Origin: Riptortus pedestris | Lineage: Eukaryota; Arthropoda; Insecta; Hemiptera; Alydidae | Assembly: GCA_019009955.1 (NCBI GenBank) | Contig: CM032233.1 | Coordinates: 115,097,001 to 115,161,000 of the forward strand | DNA: 64,000 nt | Direction of reading: 5' to 3' | In this document: positions 13,105-25,582 of the stretch, piece by piece | Position numbering within the stretch: position 1 is the first letter of the stretch | How the letters are laid out: the number at the start of each line of letters is the position of its first letter | The notes under the pieces: generated by a model | What the model was told of the DNA's origin: nothing | Database searches by the model: none | The model's input: only the letters and a program-made list of their open reading frames with translations | Position numbers and translations under genes: made by a program

Positions 13105-13433
13105 ATATTTATAATACCTTGTATTTGCAATAAAATTGGTTCTATACAATTGTTGATCCGACGTATAATAACGGAGATATTTCGAATTTTCGAAAAACTC
13201 CACCTCTAACCCCCCCCCCCAGCCACTATTTCGGTGCCAGCCATTAACAAACTCGACTTTTACTTTTGTATGAAACGCTTATATATCGAGTTTGGTTACG
13301 ATCAAATAAGAATTTTGAACGGATCTCATTTTCGTCATCTAGGTAGGCTCGATGGACATTTGAGGAAATATTTCGAAAATCGCATCATGAGTACGACCTC
13401 AATAGCTGATTTCCCTTAAGGGAAACCTGCTAA
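12826..13433 (-). mobile_element. Family A element, copy 1
   Basis: Minus-oriented near-full copy. On the plus strand it starts AAAAAAGTCTGTCACACAGG and ends with the palindromic 5' terminus TTTCCCTTAAGGGAAACC then TGCTAA. It carries the module containing AGGAGTGGGGGCTTACTG, an internal (TA)n at 13063-13099, a C-run near 13211-13220 and the conserved block around GAACGGATCTCATTTTCGTC. It forms a head-to-head inverted pair with the copy at 14018-14595. Short open frames inside it are spurious. Confidence 0.8.
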
Positions 13434-13601
13434 TAATTTGTCAAAAAAGAAATAATGTATTCAATTTAAGAAAGGAGATGTTAATTTAAATTAATATGTA
13501 AAATGAAGTAGATATTTTAGATTTAATATTGTAAAGGAAAGAACTATATGTTATTCAATATATGATTTTAACTTGAAATTGTATTCAAAGTAGAATTAAT
13601 A

Positions 13602-13603
<2 letters not shown>

Positions 13604-13658
<55 letters not shown>
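13604..13658. repeat. (TA)n microsatellite
   Basis: TA tract in the spacer between two inverted family A copies. Confidence 0.95.
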
Positions 13659-13661
<3 letters not shown>

Positions 13662-14017
13662 ATAATTTTGGGATTTCTTTAAATAATTAAAATGTTGTAT
13701 AAAAAAAAGACAAATATATTAAGTTTATTTTTTATTCTGTCCTCGCTTTTCCTCAAAATGGCCATTGAACTTACATAGTAGGGACAGGAGGCTTATCATC
13801 TAAGTTCTATGAAATAAGAAACACTTATTTAGAGGTGAAGATAATAAATTTGAACTTATTGTTACCTGGTGACATCCCCATTAAATATTTTAATAAATTA
13901 TTAAATTTCATCTTCTAGTGAAGTTTGACGCTTCAGTAATCCCCTCCCCCACCCCTCTGCCACACTTACCCTTGCTCTCATATCAACAAACATCTCACCT
14001 CCAGCTTAGTTTTTATG

Positions 14018-14595
14018 CTAGCAGATTTCCGTAAGGGAAATCAGCTATTGAGGTCGTACTCATGACGCGATTTCCGAAAAAGTTCTTCAAATGTCCATCG
14101 ATCCTACCCAGGAGATGACGAAAATGAGGTCCGTTCAAAACTATATATATATTTGTCTGTTAACACTCTAGCGGTCGCAATTTTTGTTTAACCGTCACCA
14201 AACTCGGTATTAAATCGTTTTATGTAAAAAGGAAGATCAAGTTCGTTAACGGCTGAAATCGGACCATTGTTCGGGGGGGGGGGGTTTAGAGGGGGGATTT
14301 TCGAAAATTCGAAATATCTCCGTTACTATACGTCGGATCGAAAAATTGTATAGAACCAATTTTATTGCAAATTACATTTACTATAAATATTGTTATATAC
14401 ATTTATTCTCTATCTTGAATATTAATCGAGATATTTGCATTTTTATTAAGTGTAACGGACGAGCTATTGCTGCCGCCGGAAGCTAGTTCGGCTGTTTCCG
14501 TAAATGTTCGGCACTCGTATGGAGATTTCTCTATTGTATAACTTTATGTGGGAAATTTGCTTAGTTTACGCAGCCCCTGCGTGACGGACTTTTTT
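14018..14595 (+). mobile_element. Family A element, copy 2
   Basis: Plus-oriented full-length copy: 5' end CTAGCAGATTTCC with the palindrome, a short TA core at 14143-14153, CTAGCGGTCGCAATTTTTG, a G-run at 14275-14284, ATCTCCGTTACTATACGTC, and the second type of 3' module (AACGGACGAGCTATT) ending GCAGCCCCTGCGTGACGG then a T-run. Confidence 0.85.
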
Positions 14596-14599
14596 GTTA

Positions 14600-15410
14600 A
14601 AAAGAGTTGTATTGGAGGAAGAAATAGAGAAAAGAATATGATATAACATAAAATTTAAAATAGTTGTTATTAGAGAGAAAAAAATGACAGCAAATGTTGG
14701 ATTTATTTATTGGAACTAGCACACTATTGGAATTATTTATTTATCATACATGTTGGACAGGAGGTCAATCAAAAAGTGCGCCACTGGAAGAAGTAAAAAA
14801 AAAAAACAACCCCTAATGTAATAAATATTCTTAAACGCATGTTATGTTAAAGTTGAACTTAGGGAGAGCGATCACGGTGATGGGTGATGGGAGCAGGGGT
14901 AATAAAACTGTTGATAAGCCAGGATCCCCCCATGGCTACAATATCGGCACGTCTGCAATAACGCTGTCAGCACATGGCTCGTCCCTCCCCCTTATAATGT
15001 ACCCTTCTCCAATAATGTATATATAAGTACCACCAATATGTGGGGACCTTAGGAGTAATTGAAAAATCAGTGGGGGCCAGGTGGGGCGGCAGGTGGGACA
15101 AGAGACCCTCCTTATAAAGTGATTTACATAAATCTTCCTCTTTCCAGTGGGGGGACATACATAACTTCCCCATTGAGAACTCGAATTCCCCTACCCTACT
15201 AAACCATACAATGGATCAACTAAACATGGGGACTTTTATTTTTCCCTTTGCCCTCCAGTGAAGGAAATTCATAGTAGCGTTATGACTCGGGTGGTATCAT
15301 GCCTTCTAAATATATTCCCGAATATTGAAATGTTATGAACCTAAGTGGAATATATTTTGAGTGCAACTACATACAAGGTGGTAGGCCCATTTCACAAACA
15401 TTTCAAAAAA
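14600..15410. other. Unassigned stretch between family A copies
   Basis: It includes GC-richer patches (14870-15180) with no recognisable domain. The 60-aa and 68-aa open frames overlap on opposite strands and look non-coding. Confidence 0.3.
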
Positions 15411-15412
15411 AA

Positions 15413-15665
15413 AAAGCTGCGTAAACTAAGCAGATTTCCAATGAGCTAGTATGACACACTAGTAATCTCATCTTAGCACATATTCTCTATTTCTAAATAA
15501 AACTCGGATTAATAGAAGTGGGGCTTTACTGAAGGGTGAAAACAAGTCAGTACGAAAAACTCGCTTAATATTTTAGATACGAAAAACTGCTTATTGTTTC
15601 GATAAAATGTTTCGATCCGACTTACAATAACGAAGATTTAAATGTTCAATGTTCGAGATTCCTTA
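15413..15665 (-). mobile_element. Family A element, decayed copy
   Basis: It starts with GCTGCGTAAACTAAGCAG, then degenerate AGAAGTGGGGCTTTACTGA and TTTCGATCCGACTTAC. The 5' half of the element is missing. Confidence 0.6.
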
Positions 15666-15742
15666 GTCTTCAATTTTGTTTTTAATAATTATGCCTTTTA
15701 ACGATAATATCAAATTTATAGCCTTTGGTTTATTTATTATTC

Positions 15743-15744
<2 letters not shown>

Positions 15745-15781
<37 letters not shown>
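15745..15781. repeat. (TA)n microsatellite
   Basis: TA tract followed by a short ACAT repeat. Confidence 0.9.
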
Positions 15782-15785
<4 letters not shown>

Positions 15786-16422
15786 CATACATAAACAACA
15801 CCAAATAGAATCACTGGTGTTCTATTCAACTAAGGGATCCAAATAAAATGTTACAGTCGCAAACCAAGGACTTGTCTTGCCTTCCCACAAATGGAAATAA
15901 GTTAAAACCTTTACAAAACTTTCATATTATAAAAATATATTTATCTTACGAGTTTGCAAACAATAAAGATAGATTTTATATCAATAGCTAACTCATTAAT
16001 ATGTACATATATAAACAATACAAAATTGAGCGATAAATGTTTTTTTCCAAACTAAGGGATTCAAAATAAAAAGCACACAACACATGCGTATGTACGTGCG
16101 TGCGTTCGTATGTATATATGAATACATATGAATGTTTATGTGTGTCTGAGGGTGTGTGTGTGGTGTAAGAGTGTAATATCGGGAGACACGTTTAATAATT
16201 GTCTGCCTCAACGGAAACTTTATTCTGATTAATCATTGCGCCCACCTTTTCCTAAAAAGAAAAAAAACAACGACTTTAATTCATTCAATCGATTCTGAAA
16301 ACAATTTAGATATATGAAAACATGAATCGCTGAGTGATTGAAACCCGAATTTACCATAGCTTGAACACGGCTCCATCAAGAGAAAATATAATACTACGAG
16401 GTAACTAAAAGTACTGCTACAT

Positions 16423-16492
16423 CGTCTCCTGATGAGGCGTCACGTGGACTCGAAACTAGTAGAGAAATAAAAATGGTATTATTAACCATTTG
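16423..16492 (+). ncRNA. Hammerhead-ribozyme-like motif in a dispersed repeat, copy 1
   Basis: Seen: TCTC (16425-16428), CTGATGA (16429-16435), an imperfect stem-loop (16436-16451), GAAA (16452-16455), then C-TA-GTA and GAGA (16462-16465). TCTC and GAGA can form stem I. GAAAC..GTA could form a two-pair stem III with UA as the cleavage dinucleotide. Stem II has a mismatch. About 30 nt downstream are shared with a second copy at 29736. Known: Penelope-like retroelements carry minimal type I hammerheads with very short stem III. Activity is unproven and the stem III here is extremely small. Confidence 0.4.
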
Positions 16493-16840
16493 AGATTTTT
16501 CGTTTTTGTTGACTTTCCATTCCATCAAATTGTTCACACAACGTTGATTATCAGATAAACAAACAACGTGTATGTGTATAATGTTATTAAGACACATGTC
16601 ATGGATGCTAGAGGTTTCCACAGATTCATTTATCATCAAATTTATTTTTATCATGTTTTTAGCCTTTGAAAGTAAAAGTAAATTCGTGAAATCGTAGGCT
16701 AATGTAAGCTCTTAAACGGAATTGCATCCTAGACCAATTTCTTAACATTTGCGGAGACTTCTGCAATTTCTCTTATTATCTTTTATGCTTTGAAACTTTT
16801 TTTTTTATTTAATTTTTATAATAATGAAAAGCACAATGAA

Positions 16841-16842
<2 letters not shown>

Positions 16843-16925
<83 letters not shown>
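16843..16925. repeat. Compound (TA)n(TG)n microsatellite
   Basis: TA tract running directly into a TG tract. The apparent open frame across it on the minus strand (His-Thr and Ile-Tyr runs) is an artefact. Confidence 0.95.
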
Positions 16926-16927
<2 letters not shown>

Positions 16928-17249
16928 CATTTACTGCATTGTTCGAGTTGTAGGAAACAGTTGTAAAGGTTGTTAAGGGGCAAGATGAATTTATTGACCT
17001 ATTGCATTGCATTACAGCTAATTGTTGGACCTGGGTATCAACCCCAGTTTTAAGTGATTCCTCATAATTATCCATTCAAATTTTCAAGCTCTCAAACGGT
17101 TCCAATAATAAGAAGTGGCTTCCAGACGAGATAAGCTACCGTATTAGTCCTTTGGCTAAAGGTTTTCACTGACATCACCATTATACGTATAATAAAAACT
17201 CTTAGCAGGGGTATCCATAGAAGTGATTAGTTGTTTGAACTTGAAGCTT

Positions 17250-17880
17250 CTAAAGGGTTGTAATCGGGGTGACAGGAGTCAAGTTTAGAAGGGGATGGGA
17301 ATATAACACCATATATAACTCTGTTACTATTCGATTAGTTACTATTAGAGTTGATGATGGACCGTTGGTGACGACAGCAGATCCCCGAACGCCTATTAAA
17401 AGGAAGCATATGACGTCACCCCAGAAGATGGTTTCAGGCAAGACAAAAACAGCACTCCAAGGATTTTCCTTTAAACCTCGGTCTTCTTCTCTGGAAGGCA
17501 GGAATTCCTGTAGTCCACCAAATAAAGTAATACCAACATAGCATACAGAGCAGCTGGATGATCCTCTGGATAAGACTTGGCATGGAGACGGTAGTAATAT
17601 CTTGTCATGGAACATTACTCGAACGATCAACCTTCGGACAACCTGGACAGCCGTAACAACCCATTCATCAAAGCATTTTCCACACCAACAGGCTAACCAA
17701 TTATCAACATTAAAAATAATTTGCAATAATATTAATGTATTTTCAAACATACTTAATGTTAAGATAATAAATAATTTAGTTATATGTAAAGTTAACAGTA
17801 TTAGAGAAAGAATTGTATTATTTTTATGGGGGTGCTTTAACATCAATAACCAGCACATTAATTATTGCATTCAATAACAC
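17250..17880. other. Unidentified block with open frames on both strands
   Basis: A minus-strand frame of 202 codons (17858-17250) overlaps two plus-strand frames (17269-17541 and 17602-17877). The left 300 bp is GC-richer than the surroundings. I recognise no motif on either strand. It ends beside an (ATT)n tract, as some retroposons do. It is either mobile-element debris or chance; I do not call a gene. Confidence 0.25.

Positions 17881-17917
<37 letters not shown>
17880..17917. repeat. (ATT)n microsatellite
   Basis: About twelve TTA/ATT trinucleotide units. Confidence 0.95.
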
Positions 17918-17918
<1 letters not shown>

Positions 17919-18219
17919 CTGTTTGTAATAAATCATAGAGAAGAATTATGTTAATTTGATATATCAGAGAAGTGATCTTTATTTAGACGTTAATATATAT
18001 GTGTATACGTGTGTATATGTGTATGTATGTATATATGTATATTTAATTTACATTTGCATTACATTATGATTTATTGAATTAAGTACTATAATTATTTAGA
18101 TTAATATTAATATTATATTACAAACCAATGTATATCCTGTGAATTTGTACTTTAGAAAATATTATTAGTTATTTACACATTTTTTTAATGAGTTATATTA
18201 TTTTAACAACGGTACTAAC

Positions 18220-18291
18220 AGAAATGGGCCAGACTCTTGGCAACATGTTGTAAAACATAAGCCAATAAAAATCTATCTATCTATCTATCTA
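18220..18291 (+). mobile_element. Possible retroposon 3' end with (ATCT)n tail
   Basis: The sequence GCCAATAAAAATCTATCT leads into five or so ATCT units at 18270-18291. A tail of simple repeats after an AATAAA-like sequence is typical of some LINE/SINE 3' ends. The body upstream is not recognisable. Confidence 0.35.
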
Positions 18292-20117
18292 CTATTCGAT
18301 TCATCAACGAATACGATTTGAAAAATACAGTGGATGAAAGTATTCCCTAAAACTCAAATATTAGAGGAATTATTTGTAAATTTTGTCATTTTCAGCATTA
18401 TGTAAACCGCCAATTCTTATGCCTTATATTCGGCTTTAATGACGCAAAATGTCGAAATGAAATCCATACAATGAGAGAAACACGGATCTAATCCGATGAG
18501 TCAGCTGTGATGACGGGTTCTGGCCAGTTTACGTAACACTGGAGTGACGGAACTTATCTCTTTAGGATTTTTTAAATCCAGTTCCTTTAACCATTATGCT
18601 TCAATGTTCGCCGCCTTGTTATTTCTACATTATGTACCATGTTAATGGGTTATTTGTAAAGCTCTAGCTTATTTCTGGCGTCTAAATCTTTCACCAAACA
18701 CAGAAACTTAACATTGCTCAATGCTGTAATGTTTCTGTTTGCGATATCGATATCGTTAAAACCCTCTTGTACAGTGTGATTTCAGTTTTCCATTTCCATA
18801 ACTATAAACAGGTTGTTTGGGCACGAGTAACATTAAAGATTTGCATGGCACATTAACTTTCTACAGGTCTGCTTTCTATAAAATTGTTCTAGACGATGCT
18901 ATCACTTGGCATACCTATGATGTAAAGGAGATTAATTAAGATGTATCTCAGAAACGAAAATTTATGTTGTCAAAACAAGAGTAAACGACTTTAAAAGCCT
19001 CCCATAACAAAAACAAAAAAAAAAATATCCAACCACAGACTCATTCACTCAGATAATATGTCTTCAAATAATTTCTGCTATTAGAGTCCCGTAGTTAGTG
19101 GAAAAGATACTATAGTTTATTAATCGTCGTTATTGGGAATAGTTAACGTTTCATTCCAGTCTGATATCTTTTCTTCCATGCATATTTCCATATCTTCAAA
19201 AAAATTATTTCTGATTCCCTTGATGGCAAATTTTAGTAGTTCTATTATAATTTGAATTATTAATAAATGGGTGGGGTCATTTAGTTGATACCATCATAAT
19301 TGAATGCCTAGAGTCATTATTTTAATAATACTAGGACTTCAATAGAACCAAAAGACAGTATTATTTTAAGAGACAGAATTATAATCAACTCTACCGGCTG
19401 GCCCTCAGTGTTATTAAATTGTCTCATCTGTCGGAGTGTTTTGTACAAAAGCATTTAGTAAATAATTGCAGTTGAGACCTAACTACTTTTCAAGGATACA
19501 GTTTGATCTATTTTGGTCAAGAATTTGGTAAGAAAATTTAATAAAGAGATACACTGCATGACGGTGGGATTTCAATGGGGAAAAAATCCCGTTTCCTTTG
19601 TTGGAATTTCAGACTGTTTCTAGTTGGAACTGCATTGGTTAGTGTATAAAATAATAATTTTAAACTTCGTATAAAACTATATCAGCTAAAAGGGATATTA
19701 AGTTATTTAAGATTATGAATTGTAATTTAAAACGTAATCAATTTTAAATATATTCTAATTGCACTTCATGTATCTTCTATTGAAACTATCTATTACTAAT
19801 TTTAATGGAGGGCATGTATACTTATAAAAAATGTTTTTTTTTCATTAAGTTGAACTCTCTTTTGTACTAAATTAGAAAGGAATGTTCTTAATTTTTTATA
19901 TGTATATGAAATAAACCCCACCATTCTAAACCGATTTACTTAAGAGGTAGAAATGAAATGTTCAAATATGAACCTTTTTACAGTTATTAGGCATTACTTT
20001 TCATGAGTTTAGTCCTGAGCACGGCCACTTGCTATTACATATACCTACATATGAGTGAGTGTATGTGTGTGTGTGTGTGTGTATAAAATTATAATACTGC
20101 ATTGAAGTTTGTGTTTT

Positions 20118-20240
20118 TTAGCAAATTTCCCTTAAGGGAAACCAGCCATTGAGGTTGTACTCATGACGGAATTTTCGAAATTTTTCTTCAAATGTCCATC
20201 GATCCTACCTAGTAGATGACGAAAATGAAGTCCGTTCAAA

Positions 20241-20315
<75 letters not shown>

Positions 20316-20748
20316 TTGTCTGTTACCGCTCTAGCGGTCGCAATTTTTGTTTGATCGGTACCAAACTCGATATTTAGTCGTTTTATGTAAAAAGAAAGAT
20401 CAAGTTCGTTAACGGTTAAAATCGGATCAGTGGGAGGGGGGGGGATTTTCGAAAATTCAAAATATCTCCGTTACTATACGTCGGATCGAAAAATTTTACA
20501 GAATCAATCTTATTACAAATTAAATTTACTATAAATATTGTTCTATACATTTTTTCTCTATCTTGAATATTAACCGAGATATTTGCATTTTTATAAAATC
20601 TGGGCGCCTAACGGACGAGTTATTTTCTCGACAAAAGCTAGTTCGGCCGTTTCCTTGACTTGCTCGGCTCTCGTGAAATTTCTCTATTGTAAAACTTCAC
20701 GTGGGAAATCTGCTTAGTTTACGCAGCCCCTGCGTGACGGACTTTTCT
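20118..20748 (+). mobile_element. Family A element, copy 3
   Basis: Full-length plus copy: TTAGCAAATTTCCCTTAAGG at the 5' end, a long TA core (20247-20318), TTTGTCTGTTACCGCTCTAG, a G-run near 20437-20444, the module with AACGGACGAGTTATT, and 3' ACGCAGCCCCTGCGTGACGG then a T-rich tract. It has the same structural class as the copies at 14018 and 30013. Confidence 0.85.
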
Positions 20749-21291
20749 TTTGACAGGTGAGTTGTTCAGAACCCACCAAAAGCAAAAAAAAAGACACGAG
20801 ATGTTAGAGAAAAACGGCTACGGAATGGATGAAATAAAACAATTAAGAAAAAAATTGCAAGAATACTTAGAATGCATGAAATAAATACTGCATTTGGAGC
20901 AGACAGAATAATTGGACAAATGATAACAAACATCTAGGATTAGCTGCGAAAAAAGTGCCAGGAGTACATAGTATGCCTTGTTGTCCTGTGGCTCGGAGTA
21001 CATCAAGTCAGCCAAGACTCACACTTTTGGGCAAACCCACCTCATGAAATTTGATGAAATCAAGTTGCTGCCGAAAGTTAATCATAAATGAATAGAATCG
21101 TACAAGAAGCAACAGAAAAAGTAAAATGCTCTGATAACATAAAGAGAGAAGATCGCTGTAGATTAAGCAACTTTGGAAGCCTAGTCAGACGACCCTAAAC
21201 AATGAAGACGAAATCTCAAAGGAACGGACGCCTGAACAAGAACCCGAAGACACCTGAAAGAATATTAACAAAACTCTATAGTCTCAGAGAA

Positions 21292-21335
21292 TGCACCGAT
21301 GAAGCTGGAAGTACGTCTAGCGAAACGCGGGGCAA
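21292..21335 (+). ncRNA. Weak hammerhead-like motif
   Basis: CCGATGA, a six-pair stem-loop (GCTGGA/TCTAGC around AGTACG), then GAAAC and GCGGGGCA. The invariant U of CUGAUGA is C here and no UH cleavage site is visible, so at best it is a decayed relative of the Penelope-type motif. Confidence 0.25.
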
Positions 21336-21501
21336 AAACATGAAGACGATCAATAACAGAAGACCGTAATTGCAATAATGACAAGGACCGTGGAAATCTA
21401 GGAGTATAATAAAGTTGATTTTGAAGAGTGACCTAGTATCAGCAGTTAATTGTCAAATGTGCAACCTTTCCTAACGGTAGTCACCTGACATGAGGAGTTA
21501 G

Positions 21502-21806
21502 TGTTGGCAAAACGAATTATTAATTAAACTTAATTAGCATAAATCTACCTGGATAAACTACTGGTAACCTGACAATAGACTCCCCTTTTAGTGAGTTTCC
21601 TGCAAGTTGTGTGTGCACGTGTTTCCACTGCTAGTGAAACGAGTTAATTGGACTTTTATTTTGTTTTCCTTATTATGTATTACAAGAATTGTTGTTTATT
21701 TTCATTATTTATTTTATTATTATTTTTCAATATAGTGCACATTTTAATTTCGAAGTTATTATTATTCTTTTTACCCCGTGCATTAAAGTGGTGACCCCGA
21801 CGTGAT
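21502..21806 (+). mobile_element. Possible Gypsy-type LTR with primer-binding site
   Basis: TGGTGACCCCGACGTGAT at 21789-21806 resembles the tRNA primer-binding site that follows the 5' LTR in many animal Gypsy elements. The preceding 280 bp begin TGTTGG (21502) and end with GTGCATTAAAG, and could be the LTR. No gag or pol is recognisable downstream and no partner LTR was found, so this is a fragment. Confidence 0.35.
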
Positions 21807-22244
21807 ATGAACCCACAACCTTCCTATCTGGAGTCGTCAGTACGTTAAAACCTAATTCACACCGTTTTAAAAATATTCCTTATTTGGTCTTTTCTTGGTG
21901 ATATTCATTTTCTCAATTTGAATATTTAGTAAGGAGAAATTCCAAGTACACCGTTAAAAGACTGTGACTTTGAGAGTCACTGAAAAGGGTCTGTTGAAAT
22001 TATTTGAACATAAAATAAAACAAGAAATTGAAATCTAATAAAATTTTTATAACTTATTATTGCATTTACGAGAGTATTGCCTCAACGATTACAGTCCCAG
22101 TGGAATATTCAGCGAGCAGACCAACGACTTCACGAGTATTTCAGAAGAGATTTTTTTTTTTTGGCTAGTGAAGTATATTTTAGAAACATTTCTAATTAGC
22201 CCTATTATTTTTAAGTATTTTGTATTTTGTTTTAAATTTAAATT

Positions 22245-22461
22245 ATTTATTAACGTCCACTTTTTACAACTAAGGCTAACTGGGACGGGGTATCTACAGG
22301 TTACAACCCTTTTCTGGCCAGGGTGGCACTCAGGATTTTATTTAATGAATTCCGTCACTAAATAAATTCCTTTGTCCAGGCGGGAATCCAACTCGCAATT
22401 CTAGGTTTACCATGTGAGATTAAAGGCAACGCTTTAACTCACATGGCTAACCTGAGCCCCT
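22245..22461 (-). mobile_element. tRNA-derived SINE, copy 1
   Basis: On the minus strand the element begins GGGGCTCAGGTTAGCCATGT (A-box-like) and has a B-box-like GAGTTGGATTCCCGCC about 70 nt later. A body with CCACCCTGGCCAGAAAAG follows, then an A/T-rich 3' end. The 62665-62893 copy is collinear over the whole length, and the head alone recurs at 60746. Pol III transcription and LINE-aided copying are inferred from the family type. The reading frame 22060-22365 partly overlaps it and is spurious. Confidence 0.8.
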
Positions 22462-23949
22462 ATTTTGTTTTAACGTACGAATTAGGAATTATTATTTATT
22501 TTTCATTGATCTAATATATTACAAATATTATTTTATTAAGACCACAATGATCATTAAAATCGGCTTCCACCAATATTATATTAACAAAAAATTAGTGTTA
22601 TCAAACTAATTGTATTTTTTTCTTCTTTTTAATCAGAAATACAAGTATTTTTATGTTTACGATAAATTTCGTGATATCAAAATTATACATAAGTGGGAGT
22701 TTCGGATGGTTTAACCATTTTTGGAGTTCTCCAAAAATGTATCAGTAAGTTAGTTAAGTTTTAGCCAATTCATTTCAATTTTAAATCTTTCGTGTTCGAA
22801 AAATTTCAATGCTTTATCAGTGACTGTAGATATCTGAAATATTGCTAACCTATGGCAAAGTTGTACTTCCAAAGTTGTATTCGAAATTTCTCCACGCCAA
22901 ATGTTTCGGCGGTAGCTACTAATTGTTGTATGGAAACATGAAAATCATCAAGAAAACATAAAATGAGCTGGAGCTACAATCTCCTTATAGCCTCTATACA
23001 CTAGTTAGTTCTGTGGAAAAACAAAAACGTTTTGAAAAATCACGACATTAGGACAACCTGTATAGCTGTTTTGCTTTAACAGTTGCTGACAGCCTACTTT
23101 ATAAACTTCCCACAATGGTATTATAAAATTTGTTGGCAAGATTGATAACAATTAATATTATTTGCCCGATTAAACTAATTTACCTAAAGGTGTAAAGTTT
23201 TAATTTCAAATTTCCCCATACATGATTAACATAAGGTTTTTCAGTTTTATTTAGGACAACTAATGTCTAAATCGAGTATAAAAACTATGAAGTTTAGTAA
23301 GTCTTGCTATATATTTTAAATTAAATACTTTTACTAGTATAGTTACGGAAACGTTCAGAATTCTTTTAAGCAATTAAGACTAATCATTCCTAATCTTGTC
23401 TATTCGTCATCTCTCTCGCCTCCTAACCCTACAAAGGAAGTCAAACAATAACTGGTTTGTGTTGAAATTAAACGGCTTTTCTAGGTGTCAAGTCTTTCAA
23501 GTTCTGAAGAATTTCATAAATATCGGATAATTAAGATGGCTACTGGAGCCATTGCATATGACTGTTAAAAGCCTGATTTTCTATATTAATGGTGGCATTA
23601 GGCCTTTTATGCAGTTTGAAATGAGCTCATATTTTGTCTTCATATATATACAATATAAAAATTAGAGAAATTCAAAATTACTAAAACAAAATGAGATATT
23701 TAACGAATCAATACGTGTATGTAGAAGAATATACACATATCGAACTTCTTAATTTTAATTTTACGACTCTTAAAAACACACATTTTATGGGTGGTTCTCG
23801 TTTGAATTAAACAAGATACGCCAAGAAGCGGCTATAAGGCGTGTGTTTTCTGTGAGTCACACTAAATTAAAAATGAATACGTTCGGCTTAAGTGGTTCCA
23901 TGACGCGTCTTGTTTAAGTAAAACTCTTACTCTCCCTGTTAAAAAATGT

Positions 23950-23955
23950 TATATG

Positions 23956-24007
<52 letters not shown>

Positions 24008-24797
24008 GAAAAAATGTAAGATCATTTCAAGATACCGCCTAGTGGTCGTTATTTTTGTTTAATCGTTACCAAACTCGATGTATAAGCGTTTTATGTAAGA
24101 AGAAAGATCAAGTTCGTTAACAGCCGAAATTGGACTGGGGGGGGGGGTTAGAAGGGAGGAATTTCGAAATATCTTCGTTATTATGAGTCGAAAACGTGTA
24201 TATGACCAATCTTATTGTTCAAAATTGTATTGCCTATAAATGATGTAATATACATATTTTCTCTATTATGAATATTTACCGAATTATTTTGATTATTTTT
24301 ATTTTCAGCCTTCAGTAAACCCCACTCCTACTCATGTCATACTAACAATAAGCTGTTATATTATGAACTAATTTATTATCAGCTAAAATACCAAATATTG
24401 TTTTCAAGAGACTTTTATTATGCGAGATATATGCAAATTCAGTGCGTGATGCACCATCAATTAAGACGTTACGTTCTTGTTTTGAACTGTTTCAGTCAAC
24501 ACTAAAGATCATATTTGTTATAGGCTGAAGCAGGGTTCGGAATAGTGGGGGTTTAGAGAAGGCGGGGATTCGAATATTCAAAATACTGCCATAATTATGA
24601 ATCGGATCGTAAAATGTTATAGGAGCAATCTTGTTAAACTATTGATGGGTTACAATTGTTGTGCTATTCATATTTTCGTAACTCAAGTATTCAGCCAGTT
24701 ATTCATGGGATTATGTTGTTATGTGTGATCAAAAGTGTTATACCAGCACTTGGGAAATTGTTTACTTCACGCAGCCCTTACGTGACGGACTTTTATC
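23950..24797 (+). mobile_element. Family A element, copy 4 (5' truncated, long form)
   Basis: It starts in the internal TA/TG tract (23950-24005), continues with CCTAGTGGTCGTTATTTTTG and a G-run (24137-24145), carries the AGTAAACCCCACTCCTACTC module, and ends ACGCAGCCCTTACGTGACGG plus T-rich DNA. A second, partly repeated G-run/ATTCAAAATA unit lies near 24540-24590. Confidence 0.75.
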
Positions 24798-25106
24798 TTG
24801 TACATTCCATCTTACAATTACACCGGTAGTGCATCAGCAACAGTAAATTTATACGAAAACGTGAGGGGTGTATGAAGAGGAGATGTTTTATACCGGTAAA
24901 ATTATATTTCATTCAAATTGAGACTCAGCAAAATATCTTATTTGAGTGAAAAATGGACTCAGTTATAGAGAGAGCCTGACACAGATATAGGTTTAGATGA
25001 CCAAAGATAAGATTTGCGGAAACTAGGGATCGACAATTTCAGTATTATAGCTGGTATCTATACTAACTATTCTATCATGGTATCAGAGGCCCACATATAG
25101 CAAGAT

Positions 25107-25109
<3 letters not shown>

Positions 25110-25163
<54 letters not shown>
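25110..25163. repeat. (TA)n microsatellite
   Basis: TA tract immediately left of the Tc1/mariner-like MITE. Confidence 0.95.
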
Positions 25164-25168
<5 letters not shown>

Positions 25169-25372
25169 CTCAAAAATGAATAGGGATATTGATTATTTTT
25201 TCTTATCCTATTAATTTTAATTAAATCGATCTTAATTAAATTTCTTTTTTATGGGGGAAAAATACAATAATTTCTAATAAATATTAATGATATTTATAAT
25301 AAAAAAAAATAATATGCTAGGCCCCATACATACCACAAAACAGCCAATATCCCTATTCATTTTTGAGCAGTT
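25164..25372. mobile_element. Tc1/mariner-like MITE
   Basis: A 209-bp element with perfect terminal inverted repeats of 28 bp beginning AACTGCTCAAAAATGAATAG. It is flanked by TA on each side (25162-25163, 25373-25374), the target duplication of Tc1/mariner transposons. The CTGCTCAAAAA-type terminus is common in that superfamily. The AT-rich interior has no coding capacity, so a transposase elsewhere must have moved it. Confidence 0.85.
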
Positions 25373-25582
25373 TATATATATACTAAAACACAGTATTTAC
25401 TAGTGTCATTTCATCCTTCAAATTTAAGGTTCCGATAATCGAGAAGACGGAGTTACCTAGGAATGTTTGTCTTCTGATTTTCGTTTTGTCTTGTTATTTT
25501 GGTTTGGAAGTATAAGTGTGTTTTACAAATATTCTTTGAATGAACTGTATCTTTTTCCTCAATACTTCTTTTTCATTTTTTT

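Noticed and set aside
17250..17858. 202-codon minus-strand open frame as a gene
   Set aside because: Open frames exist on both strands, no motif is recognised, the left third is compositionally different from the AT-rich right part, and no splice or neighbour context supports it.
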